From NCBI RefSeq assembly GCF_020283565.1, contig NC_060064.1, positions 18,806,337 through 18,870,336 of the forward strand: a stretch of DNA of 64,000 bases, given 5' to 3'. This DNA comes from Trifolium pratense (taxonomy: Eukaryota; Streptophyta; Magnoliopsida; Fabales; Fabaceae). The notes under the pieces were generated by a model. That model saw only the letters and a list, made by a program, of their open reading frames with translations. It ran no database searches and was not told where the DNA came from. Both the position numbers and the translations under genes were made by a program. Shown one piece after another: positions 32,001 to 40,700 of this stretch (positions are counted from its first letter, which is position 1; every line of letters begins with the position of its first letter).

Positions 32001-33390
32001 TAATGATCTCCCAAATGCTTTTTGGGATAGAAAGAAACATGTTGTTTCTTTACCTTATATAGATGACTTTAATGAAAGTCAGATCCCTACTAAAGCTAGG
32101 CCAGCCCAAATGAACAATGATTACCTAAATTTGTGTAAAAAAGAAATACAATCTCTTTTAGACAAAGGTCTAATTAGACACTCTAAGTCTCCTTGGAGTT
32201 GTACTGCTTTCTATGTTAATAAGGCAGCTGAGAAGGAACGAGGAGTTCCTAGATTAGTAATCAATTATAAACCTCTTAATAAGGTTTTAAAATGGATTAG
32301 GTATCCTATTCCTAATAAAAAAGATTTATTAGATAGATTAAGTGATGCTTTAATCTTCTCAAAATTTGATATGAAATCAGGATACTGGCAAATCCAGATA
32401 ACTGAAAATGATAAATATAAAACAGCTTTTACTGTACCGTTTGGACAGTTTGAATGGAATGTACTTCCATTTGGATTAAAAAATGCTCCTTCTGAATTTC
32501 AGAAAATCATGAATGATATTTTTAATCCATATTCTGAATTCATAATAGTTTATATTGATGATGTTTTAGTATTTTCTAAAACAATTGATCAACATATAAA
32601 ACATTTAAAGATATTTAAGAATGTTGTTAAAAACAATGGTTTAGTCTTATCGGCTACCAAGATGAAAATATTTCAAACTAAAGTTAGATTTCTAGGTCAT
32701 ATGATTGACCAAGGAACTATAATTCCTATAGAAAGAAGCATTGAATTTGCTTCCAAATTTCCTGATGTCATGTTAGACAAAACCCAATTACAGAGATTTT
32801 TAGGAAGTTTGAATTATATTTCAGACTATTACAAAAATTTATCCAGTGATACTGCAATTCTTTATAATAGGCTTAAAAATAAACCTGACCCTTGGACAGA
32901 TGCCCATACAAAGGCAGTCCAGAGAATTAAAACTAGGGTTAAATGCCTTCCTTGTTTATCTTTGGCAAATCCAAAGTTGTTTAAAATAGTAGAAACTGAT
33001 GCTTCTAATATTGGCTATGGAGGAATACTAAAACAAGTCAATCCTGATAATAATAAGGAAGTTTTAGTTAGATTTACTTCTGGTAAATGGAACCAGACTC
33101 AGTCGAAATATTCGACTATTAAGAAAGAAATGCTTTCTATTATTAAATGTATATCTAAATTCCAAAGTGATTTATTAAATCAAAAATTTCTTTTGAGAAT
33201 TGATTGTAGCTCTGCTAAATCAATCATAGAAAAGGATGTAAAAACTCTTGTAGCAAAACATATTTTTGCTAGTTGGCAGGCTCAATTATCTGCTTTTGAA
33301 TTTGATATTCAATATATTAAAGGAGAAAATAATTCTCTTGCTGATTATTTAACTCGTGAATTTTTGCAGGGTAATGACAACCCCTTATAG
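28999..33390 (+). CDS. Viral capsid-protease-RT-RNase H polyprotein, complete
   Basis: 1,463 residues without a break. From ~1-560 it is an acidic/Lys-rich capsid precursor with coiled-coil stretches (KDITDLKLLFEEQL) and the core with RGWWDHYL and a basic region. Then follow a CCHC zinc knuckle at ~603 (CHKCGKIGHYANQC), a Ser/Asp-rich acidic linker, the aspartic protease site at ~842 (LVDSGADLN), RT with YIDDVLVF at ~1185 and supporting motifs (FDMKSGYWQIQI, LPFGLKNAPSEFQ), and RNase H with ETDASNIGYGG at ~1331. No integrase is present. The fusion of capsid to enzymes in one ORF separate from movement protein is the main oddity. All catalytic residues I can check are there. Confidence 0.93.
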   Translation: MMDLSPGSSWRQLINDEFNQERYKDFRNWYFKKFKDFELKEFRDNYYDYLSQIQSYVPFVKWFVKHFHNKVKTEIMVLQNKNWNTHNGGIIVSPFPPEQTISLGKNVEATAYLNLQKVESDHITLKEINAIIKSQNYTNSFLICLGDQFMSLEKDITDLKLLFEEQLTKQNLILKQLEKNKNDMESSEIIINKDVPIIQPPIAVEGFKLKSNNNEFIHVLEEKLKQMRLNVLSQKNMSDTSDIEDIDQLAEIFANEEINDQVAQINPIYAPKPVEKYYYKRPSPQDLLFEETEPFQNSYSGKAIYEWNIDGLNDKQIIDMIHRIIMYSSVCKQQGNSDSSIASFITTGFIGQLRGWWDHYLTDAQKKEILSHKKLIKTETSSSSTTITTTGEEDAVYTLCLSILQHFVGTNVPIAEKLQTLLQNLRCPSLTHFRWYKDTFLSRVFQLNNPNSMHWKSKFVDGLPHLFAERIRQTLRNNNDGININYSDLTYGQIISTCINEGLSLCNDIKLKNQLKKQKLTEKHQIGEFCEQFAFDLEKPPESRKKGKIERIKPYKGRRKNPPDTYKYSYKKKRRKNYSKPKYKDYTPNFSRKRKAKKLDITCHKCGKIGHYANQCRTKKALNEIEDEELRNQLEKVLLINSNSESEVESSDDEVSYSSSSDASDNNDCQCNELNYWKSIVEMNGLNVLTNEQDEALKALESISDDNLRRKLIETLIRDNSRDKTPLVTEAPYQLSEVLSRFRQSNERETPVSINDLKREINLLKSEISYIKKNNDVLAKRISLLENSNKIENIVSNDDSPSSSSNSYLSLLERVTSQKWFVRITLVINKNFILENEVALVDSGADLNCIQEGIIPTKYFVKTTQSLTQAGGDKLQVNYKLNNAYICNKNICLPTHFILVKNLTHRIILGTPFLHNIMPIINIDQKGITTFINDQKITFEFITDPQTRMLNEVKDILLKKEKQLCFLKEEISVLNINEQLETYDIKKKIKSLEQEFTTEICNDLPNAFWDRKKHVVSLPYIDDFNESQIPTKARPAQMNNDYLNLCKKEIQSLLDKGLIRHSKSPWSCTAFYVNKAAEKERGVPRLVINYKPLNKVLKWIRYPIPNKKDLLDRLSDALIFSKFDMKSGYWQIQITENDKYKTAFTVPFGQFEWNVLPFGLKNAPSEFQKIMNDIFNPYSEFIIVYIDDVLVFSKTIDQHIKHLKIFKNVVKNNGLVLSATKMKIFQTKVRFLGHMIDQGTIIPIERSIEFASKFPDVMLDKTQLQRFLGSLNYISDYYKNLSSDTAILYNRLKNKPDPWTDAHTKAVQRIKTRVKCLPCLSLANPKLFKIVETDASNIGYGGILKQVNPDNNKEVLVRFTSGKWNQTQSKYSTIKKEMLSIIKCISKFQSDLLNQKFLLRIDCSSAKSIIEKDVKTLVAKHIFASWQAQLSAFEFDIQYIKGENNSLADYLTREFLQGNDNPL

Positions 33391-34471
33391 GGGAAGAGGC
33401 CGAGGCCGTAATTCGGGCCGTGGCGGAAGAGGAGGTAACAATATGTTGCCTTATCAAGAATCAAACATTCCTCTAATAGGGGATTGGACTTCAGTAGGAA
33501 GACCTAGGCAATTACCTGCCCCACCAAAGAAGGAAGATCAACCTTCCTCATCTTCAAATTCGAATAAGATAATATCTTATAAGGAAGTAATGGTCAATGA
33601 ACCTCAGGAACAGAATTTAGAATATTTTGAAAATCCTGTTACTGAGAAAATTATTTATATTGATGACGAAGATTTGTCATTAACCCATAATGACGGGTGG
33701 TCCATTAAAACAAGATACTTAGAGTCCAGAGGATATGCTGGGCTTTATGGCAAATCAAGGCCAAACCTAGAAATCTTGTTAACAATCACTGAATCAGTGA
33801 CAATAACCCATTACTATCAAAATAATAACCCAGAAAGTTTTATAAACTTCAGCAAATGCCATATCAATAAGATATTATTACCCAGAGAATGGGGATTAAA
33901 CCCAAATGGTGAAAAGGCAATAAAAGTTGCGGAAGGAAAATATATTTACTTTAACTATTGGGATTATATCCAGGCTTTCACACAAGCTTTTTATTATCAA
34001 AACCCGAAGAACAAGCATTCTTGGTTCTTTTCGGTCAACCCAGAAATTGTTAATAAACCAATACCAAATTGGTTCTTTGAATGGTGGACAAAAATGAGTT
34101 CTGAAGATATTCAGAATTTAATTTCAAAAATAAAATTGACTATCAATAATGATAAAACCCCAGGCATCAGACAACAAAGTCACCAATATTCCATGGCTGA
34201 TTTGAAGAATTACTTCCAAAAGAAATATCCTAAGGAGACTGAAGAAGAGATCATGGTCAGAATTCTAGACCATATGAAGACTCAGTTCTTAAACACTTTT
34301 CCCACAGCAGAAAAGAGAGATGATATGTCTACTTCCTCTCAAGGATCAATGGGACAAAATATGTTCGAAGGATTAGCTGGAGAATCTCAGCCTGAAGAAG
34401 AACCAACCCAAGAAGATTTTTGGGATGCTATGATCCAGTCAATCAAAACAAAAAGGGATAAAAGCCAGTAA
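33374..34471 (+). CDS. Viral third ORF, right copy
   Basis: Same 365-residue protein as the left copy with one residue difference seen (Pro near 34,160). The conservation of an open frame in both copies argues it was functional when integrated. See the left copy for the domain description. Confidence 0.85.
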   Translation: MTTPYRGRGRGRNSGRGGRGGNNMLPYQESNIPLIGDWTSVGRPRQLPAPPKKEDQPSSSSNSNKIISYKEVMVNEPQEQNLEYFENPVTEKIIYIDDEDLSLTHNDGWSIKTRYLESRGYAGLYGKSRPNLEILLTITESVTITHYYQNNNPESFINFSKCHINKILLPREWGLNPNGEKAIKVAEGKYIYFNYWDYIQAFTQAFYYQNPKNKHSWFFSVNPEIVNKPIPNWFFEWWTKMSSEDIQNLISKIKLTINNDKTPGIRQQSHQYSMADLKNYFQKKYPKETEEEIMVRILDHMKTQFLNTFPTAEKRDDMSTSSQGSMGQNMFEGLAGESQPEEEPTQEDFWDAMIQSIKTKRDKSQ

Positions 34472-35249
34472 AAATGAAAAATTAACTGGTAAAAAATCAA
34501 CTAAGTTTCTGTCGGCATAAAAAGACAAATCAGTCTTCATCAGCTTTATTAAAGTTTTAAGACGGTTGTCCATTTGTAATTTTGCTTTTTTGTTAGTGTG
34601 GACAGATGTGACGATGGGGCCCAATGAGCACCCGGCACTATCCCACTATGTTTTGTTTCTAGGACAGCTGTAGGTTAATATAACCTGTTACCGGATCAGA
34701 TAGTGATTCCTTTTCCTATATATAGAGGCCTTTGCCTCAGTTTGTAATCATCGAATAACATCATAAATAAAATTTCATACTTTCTTATAAACTTTTTTCC
34801 TACTTTATATACCGCTGCGACGGCACTGTAGCACTTCCGTCTTATTCCAGAAAATCAGGTATAATTTAATCTTTTAATTTACTAATTGTAATGACAATTA
34901 GTCACTAAATTCCTGTTATGGCTTGACAGCCTAGTAAATAGATCTGATGAAAAAATTAATAAAATTTAGTTTACTAATTTTCTTTGTTCTTCTGAACTTG
35001 ACATATTTCTTAGTGTAAGGCTTGATCCCGTTTTCCCCAGGAAAGGGGTTTGGTTGATCTTTTGCCTGTTTTTCCTAAGAACTATGTAACTTCTGAGATT
35101 TGAGACTTGGTCTGTCTATCCCTTCGGGTTGATAGTTAAACGCTTGTTGCGTTTGCTCAGAAGACTGAAGATTTGTTGAAAAAATTTTATTGGTAGTTTC
35201 ATCAGACAAATTTACTATCCTGCCAGCCATAACAATCTTTGTTTATATT
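34472..35249 (+). promoter_or_regulatory. Viral promoter/leader region, right copy
   Basis: Repeat of the left intergenic block shifted by 7,282 bp, with the TATA box at 34,716-34,727. I saw no differences by eye. It would drive transcription rightward into the truncated movement ORF and flanking host DNA, whereas the left copy's promoter reads into a full-length unit. Confidence 0.72.
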
Positions 35250-35483
35250 ATGGACGACTCGGAAGATTATGATGATAATCAAAATAATTTAATAAAGAAT
35301 GAGGATGCTATAGAATATCCAAAAAATTTGGAAAAATTAAACAGATGGACTATCCCTTCTGTCCCTTCTAAACAAATTTATAAATTTGGAACTTTTGATA
35401 TATTATCTCGTTATGCTGTTAAAACAGTTGAACGAACAATTCAAGTTTCTGGTAATACCAAGACTATAAAATTATTAACTAAA
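35250..35483 (+). pseudogene. Viral movement protein, right copy, truncated
   Basis: The first 78 codons are identical to the complete copy and end at the integration junction (35,483). The open frame runs a further ~55 codons through scrambled viral and TRIM sequence to 35,651, which is a chance extension. Confidence 0.93.
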
Positions 35484-35522
35484 CAGATGGACTATCCCTT
35501 CCGTCTTATTCCAGAAAATCAG
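35481..35522 (+). other. Scrambled 3' viral junction
   Basis: After the tandem breaks off, about 20 bp match the movement ORF start region (aaacagatggactatccctt, cf. 28,060) and the next ~25 bp match the leader (ccgtcttattccagaaaatcag region, cf. 27,557), joined at a shared CTTC. Two non-adjacent viral pieces are thus stitched by microhomology before host TRIM sequence begins. Confidence 0.8.
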
Positions 35523-35766
35523 ATTTGGCTTGCTACAAACTTTTGGTATCAGAGCCTCTCAAAGATCCGTTGGGCCACCCGATATCGGGCCACCTACCAT
35601 TTATATCCGCGTACCAAGCCCAATAGCGCTGGACGCGAGGGGGTGTGTTAAGAAGTCCCACATCGGTTGAGAGATGGCCTGACTAAGTGTTTATAAACTA
35701 GAGGCAATCCTCACCTTACAAGCCGGTTTTGTAAGGATGAGTTAGGCCCAATACTCAATTCTAAGA
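35523..35766 (+). mobile_element. TRIM fragment (internal part plus one terminal repeat)
   Basis: Starts a few bases before a perfect primer site (TGGTATCAGAGCC at ~35,542), then internal sequence, a purine tract (CGAGGGGGTG) and one ~121-bp terminal repeat (35,646-35,766, starting TGTTAAGAAGTCCCACATCGG). The matching first repeat is absent: its place is occupied by the viral junction. The repeat resembles those of the TRIM at 61,634-62,303 (ACCTTACAAGCCGGTTTTGT). Confidence 0.82.
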
Positions 35767-35767
35767 T

Positions 35768-35770
<3 letters not shown>

Positions 35771-35856
<86 letters not shown>
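35771..35856. repeat. (AT)n microsatellite right of the pararetrovirus
   Basis: About 43 AT units directly after the TRIM fragment; together with 21,976-22,022 it brackets the viral block. Confidence 0.95.
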
Positions 35857-35859
<3 letters not shown>

Positions 35860-36014
35860 CGGAGTAAAGTTATTTTACACCTGCATCTGACATATTATGT
35901 AATAATGTGTTTTAAAACACATGACAGTGTTACATTCATTAAATGATGTGACAACACAATATTGAATGCATGTGTAAAATAATTTTACACTAACAATGCA
36001 CAACAATTAAACTC
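35857..36014. mobile_element. MITE, left end lost to the AT repeat
   Basis: Right end (TGTAAAATAATTTTACAC, then caacaattaaactc) and inner blocks match the complete MITE at 45,321-45,504. The left terminal sequence before AAAGTTATTTTACAC is missing. Confidence 0.65.
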
Positions 36015-37058
36015 TTTTTGAAAACTGAAATTGATTAATAACTCTAACTGAAAAACCGGTTTTAAAATTCAAAAACTACTTTTTTTTTTAGCCAAAATCC
36101 AAAAAGTGGTTTTAAACCTAAAACCGATCGTAAAAGTGGTTATGAATATAATCAGTTATTAAACCAATTTTATGAAGACAAAACCGATAGTGAGAGTTGG
36201 GTTGAATATCTGGTTATAACAATCGGTGGTGGATTGATCATGGATTCATGGATAATTTTTTTGGATAATCCAACTTTTCTCAACCCTACTTATATAAGCA
36301 AAAAATAGTTTTAGGTTCCTCGAGTAAAACATGTATCTAAACTTTATTTGATCCAAATACATGTTTTATTCATTGAAGCTAAAAAACTATTTCATTGTTT
36401 GTATTCAAAATCAGAGTAAATATTCAAAATCAGATGCGTAACTATTTCATATGTTAATTATAACGAGTCTTTTTGGTATTTGTACTCTTTGTAATTTTTC
36501 CTTATATTAAAAATCAAAGAGTGGTCCCATAAGTGTCCATGCATAACTACTAGAAATATTATAAGTTCAAACTTCAAATTCTCTATTTCTCTATACTTAA
36601 AAGTGTTATGCTAGTCACTAGACTATTAGTCTGATAAGTTGAACTCCTATTCCTTCGAGTCTTATGCATGAAAAAAACATGGTTGAAACGAGAGATCCCA
36701 CTAAAAATAATCAGCCAAATTCTCTTAAAGTTATTAATCATTGAAAAAGTCACTACATACTTTGATTACCCGTAAAATGGATACTGCCAACACCACAAGA
36801 ACATGTCTACAACTAACCAAAATGAATAACATTCAAGTGAGAATTATAGCAATGATACAAATGAAGGATATAAAACCATGTTAGCCCTTTTGTCACCATA
36901 TTCCACACAGTCCCCTCAGAATTCCAGGATGAAGTAATAAATAATACAAGATGTCTCATCTGACCCAAAATACATGGCAGTGACTTCACTGTACACAAAC
37001 TATCCACAAAGTCAAACTCTCTTTAAGTCCTAAGAGTGAAAGAAAATCATGCATAAAA
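36015..37058. other. AT-rich intergenic region
   Basis: No gene supported. 36,020-36,240 has repeated AAACCGGT/ACCGAT words typical of decayed transposon DNA. The remainder is unremarkable. Confidence 0.5.
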
Positions 37059-37066
37059 GTTTTCTC

Positions 37067-37484
37067 CTATGTTGGCTAGGTACGGGTACGGTACCGGTAT
37101 CCGGTACCGGTATCCGGTACCGGTACTGATACGTGATACGATATTTTTAGAAAATTTAAGGTACGGGTACGTTAGTATAAAATATTAGAAAAATTATTTT
37201 TAAGTGAATTATTATCATCATGCTTTGAAGATTTAATTTTTTTTGTCTATCGTCTCGACTATTTTCATAAAAAATGAGAGATAATTGAAATATAATAAAA
37301 AATTATAATATTTTAAGAGAATTTTCAACCGTCAATATGTTTTTTCCGTATTCATCATCATAAATCAACCAAATAAAAATGGGTACGGAATCGGTGCGTA
37401 CCATACGAGTACCATGGAGTATCCGGTACTGATACGTACCCGGTACGGGTACTTCACCGTTTTAGGAGTACCCATGCTACATAG
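37067..37484. mobile_element. hAT-type non-autonomous transposon with 8-bp target duplication
   Basis: 418 bp flanked by GTTTTCTC on both sides (37,059-37,066 and 37,485-37,492), the 8-bp duplication of hAT elements. Terminal inverted repeats begin CTATGTTGGC and CTATGTAGCA. Subterminal regions are packed with GGTACCGG/TACGGGTAC palindromic words at both ends, likely transposase-binding arrays. No ORF. Confidence 0.85.
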
Positions 37485-37715
37485 GTTTTCTCTGATCAAG
37501 TACACTCTAAAACTGCCTACATAACTGCAGGATACTAGGTAACAACCTCATGATAAATAATGCTTACAATGCTGAGGCAGTTTAGACAATAGAAACATCG
37601 ATCCACGGCAGAAATTACACATCAGCCAAAGTACAAACCCAAATATGAGGGTTCTTTTCCTTGGTCCATGAAGCCAAGAAACACAAAAGCCATTCTTTCT
37701 TTTTTTTCCCTTTCA

Positions 37716-40700
37716 TTAGTTGGACCATACATGAACAAGACCATGTCTATTACCAGTATATATCTCGTTCCGGTCTTCATCATAAAAGAGAGCAGTTATG
37801 TCCTCCAAAGCCTCTGCAACCGAGCTCTTAATTTGAGCCGAATCAATTTTTTTGCAGCTGCAAGTATTACTGCAATCGTCCACCTTGGCGATGCAATTTG
37901 CAGCATTAATTTTTGCCACACATTTCCCCGTCAAGATGTTGCTCACATTGATGGAACCGGCTGTGTCAAGATGAAAATTACTGAGATGTTAAATCAATGT
38001 AACAAATTAAAAGATATTCATGATTACTCTATTCAAAAATCAAAGAATGACTAATCTTAGAGACAATCACCATTGGCTTCCATCCATTGATCTTCAGCGT
38101 CAGCCTTGCAGTAAGAGATAATCAGGTCCTGATCACTTGTTATGTATATGTTGTTTGTGTTACAGTCTGGATGCCATAACAGGTGATCCTCGAATGACGT
38201 AACAAGTTCCCCGCGGAAGTTCCATACAGATACTGTTCGGTTTCTGAAAGTAAGGAATAATTGATTCTCGTACAGAAAGATAAATGCTGATGGAGTCATG
38301 AACTCGGTCCTACTTACCTCCATCAGCTCAAAACTTCGTACCTATAATAAAATTACATTAGCAATTTAATAGTTATAAATTAATTAAATATTGACTATAA
38401 GAATCCCCTAAATTGGAGGGGGAAAATAAGGCATGGAGTGAGATGAAATATATTATACAGGGTTCCATTATATTCCATAACATTTTAGTAATCCAAACAA
38501 TGAAACCCTATCTCATTCCTTTCACTTGTATTTCATCTCATTTCACCAATCTAAAATATAGCCTAAGATATTGGTTAATCATGAAATGAAAATTATCTAT
38601 TGAAAAGTACACTAATATATTGCTATGTAAAACACTACATGATTTTCAACAAGAACTTCACATTATAGATCCCCTTAACCAATGCCCTTAGGGCCGTGAT
38701 TAACTGGCAGAAGACATAAGCTCGTAGCTAAACCTATATAAATTGAATCAGCCATCAGCTGGCAGAAGACGTAAAAGAAGTTACACATATATAAAACTAA
38801 GGGGACACCTAATATGACCGGTGGTCCTCACTTTCTTACTGGTGATAGTCAGTTGAGTTGTTTATATATCCGGTTATCAGCATCATAAAATTAATGAAAC
38901 TTAATTGCTTATGCACTTTATTGTTTTTAAGAATCTCTCTCTAACTTTCCTATGTGCTCAAGATATCGCATCAGCAGAAAGATATTAAAAAGAATTAATC
39001 ACAAAGCTATGGTTTAAAATTACAGGGTGCTGAAGGTTTGGTCAAGAGAGCTAATTAACTTAACGGCGCACCCTTGACAGATCTGGTGATGGATATTTCT
39101 GAAGAGGAAAAGAAGGAACATTTAATGGTGACAAGTTTTTCTCCCCCAGCTAAGTTTTTAAAAGTAGACTCATAACAAAAAGGTGAATTAGACTTAATGG
39201 CTGAGATTTAAATTTCACCAGTTCATGGTGAAATATTCCTAACACAGACAAAGAAGCTGCTTAATGATTAAATTGGATTTATCAACCCATATGTCTAACC
39301 ATGGTATAGAACTATCTTCTGCCAGCTGTTAAAAGATTTATTCGCTTTGTGGAAAAGACGAAAAAGTCATCACCAACCATGACTTGATATTTTAAAAGAT
39401 TAAAAAATAGAAAATGACCTGCTATAAGCCTATAACTAGTTATGCAAAGGAGGCCCACGCTTAGACCACTTTAAAAAGGTCCTATATTAGAGGGACCTTA
39501 AAACAGATTTTCATAGAAAAGGTAAAGGTAAAATGAAGCCTTACATCAAGAATCTGAAGGTTCTCATTTTCCTGCTTGACTAGAAGCTTTTCATTGAATT
39601 GCTCTATGAAGTCCACTTTCTTATTCCGATGAAGAAGATGATTGAATGCTTTAAGAACTGTGCCATCCTCAATGGATATAATCTTGAGTGGAATATGACC
39701 AGTTGCTCTATTGAAGATTAATAACATGATGCCAGGACTATATCAAAAAACGAAGTAATGAATAAATAAATCAACATTTGTTTGAGAAGAGCTCATGTAA
39801 CAAAAGAAGAAAGTAATTAGAACAACTAGAAGAAGATTTCAAACAGAATTGAAGTTAAGAGATTTTCTACTAATAAAATAAAAAACAGAGTAAATAAATC
39901 TTTGTATAAAGACCACGTGCTTTACACCAAATAGAAACCAAATCTTCTCAAAGATGAGAGCACTATGCTACAACCAAATGAACCCAAATGTAGCATGGAT
40001 TACAAATTGCCACAAAAATACAGCTTTTTGGATCTATTAAAACAAATTAAGGTAGTTAACAAAAAACTGGTCCAATGACCTAAGATTCTCCAGAAATGCT
40101 AAACAAATAATTCCATTAAGAAATTACTTTCCACGAAGAAATTACTATAGAAGGATCCTATGTTATCACCAAACTTAACATATCAGGAGCGTTGTATTGT
40201 CCAATGCCCACAAACCTGTAGCAAGGCATCGGTATCAATTCTATTAAGCAATGCTGTCCAAACACAAGAATTATCCTTCAAGGCTTTGGGTTAGAAATAT
40301 ATTCATTTAGATGATAATAAACTCATTGAATGAGTTGGGAATTAAAAAATAAAAAATTGTATGGAGACAGCCTAGAAGGATAATGAGACCAAATCCTTTT
40401 ATCTAAACAATATGACACGACAAATTCAAGAACATCAACCTTGTTACCAACTTAGAGGATTCCATATCATTTAAGTCAGAAATGGAAATACTATTGGGCT
40501 CAAATGGTTAATGAGCTCCCTCTGGGACAAATCATTCAAGAGAACCCGAGTTCGATTCTGGTGGAAACAATTCTTGACCAGACTTTACTTACCTCGCGGC
40601 CGAACTCTGGATTATCGGGGGGCCCTTCCCCTGAGAACCAGAGGGTTAATACCAAAAAACAAATGGAAATACTAAAAGAAGTTGAGTCTTGAACACTAAT

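Larger units (their letters stand above)
22023..35522 (+). mobile_element. Endogenous pararetrovirus (Caulimoviridae), 1.85-unit head-to-tail tandem
   Basis: Every ORF and intergenic block in 22,024-28,201 recurs exactly 7,282 bp later (29,306-35,483), so this is a direct tandem with a period matching a caulimovirid genome. Gene order in one unit is movement protein, a capsid-protease-RT-RNase H polyprotein, a third ORF, then a promoter/leader region. There are no LTRs and no integrase. In the 6,178-bp overlap I noted only four differences (22,158/29,440; 23,413/30,695; 23,795/31,077; 26,878/34,160), three of which change an amino acid. There are no internal stops or frameshifts. The lineage within the family is not resolved; a capsid-to-RNase H fusion with a separate movement protein does not match the commonest genera I know. 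Confidence 0.95.

Noticed and set aside
35484..35651. Chimeric C-terminus of the truncated movement protein
   Set aside because: Encoded by scrambled junction and TRIM DNA; no sign of being a real protein.
36060..36110. A fifth micro-retroposon (T-run with agcc)
   Set aside because: Flanking words aaaattcaaaaacta and aaaatccaaaaagtg match too poorly to call a target duplication.
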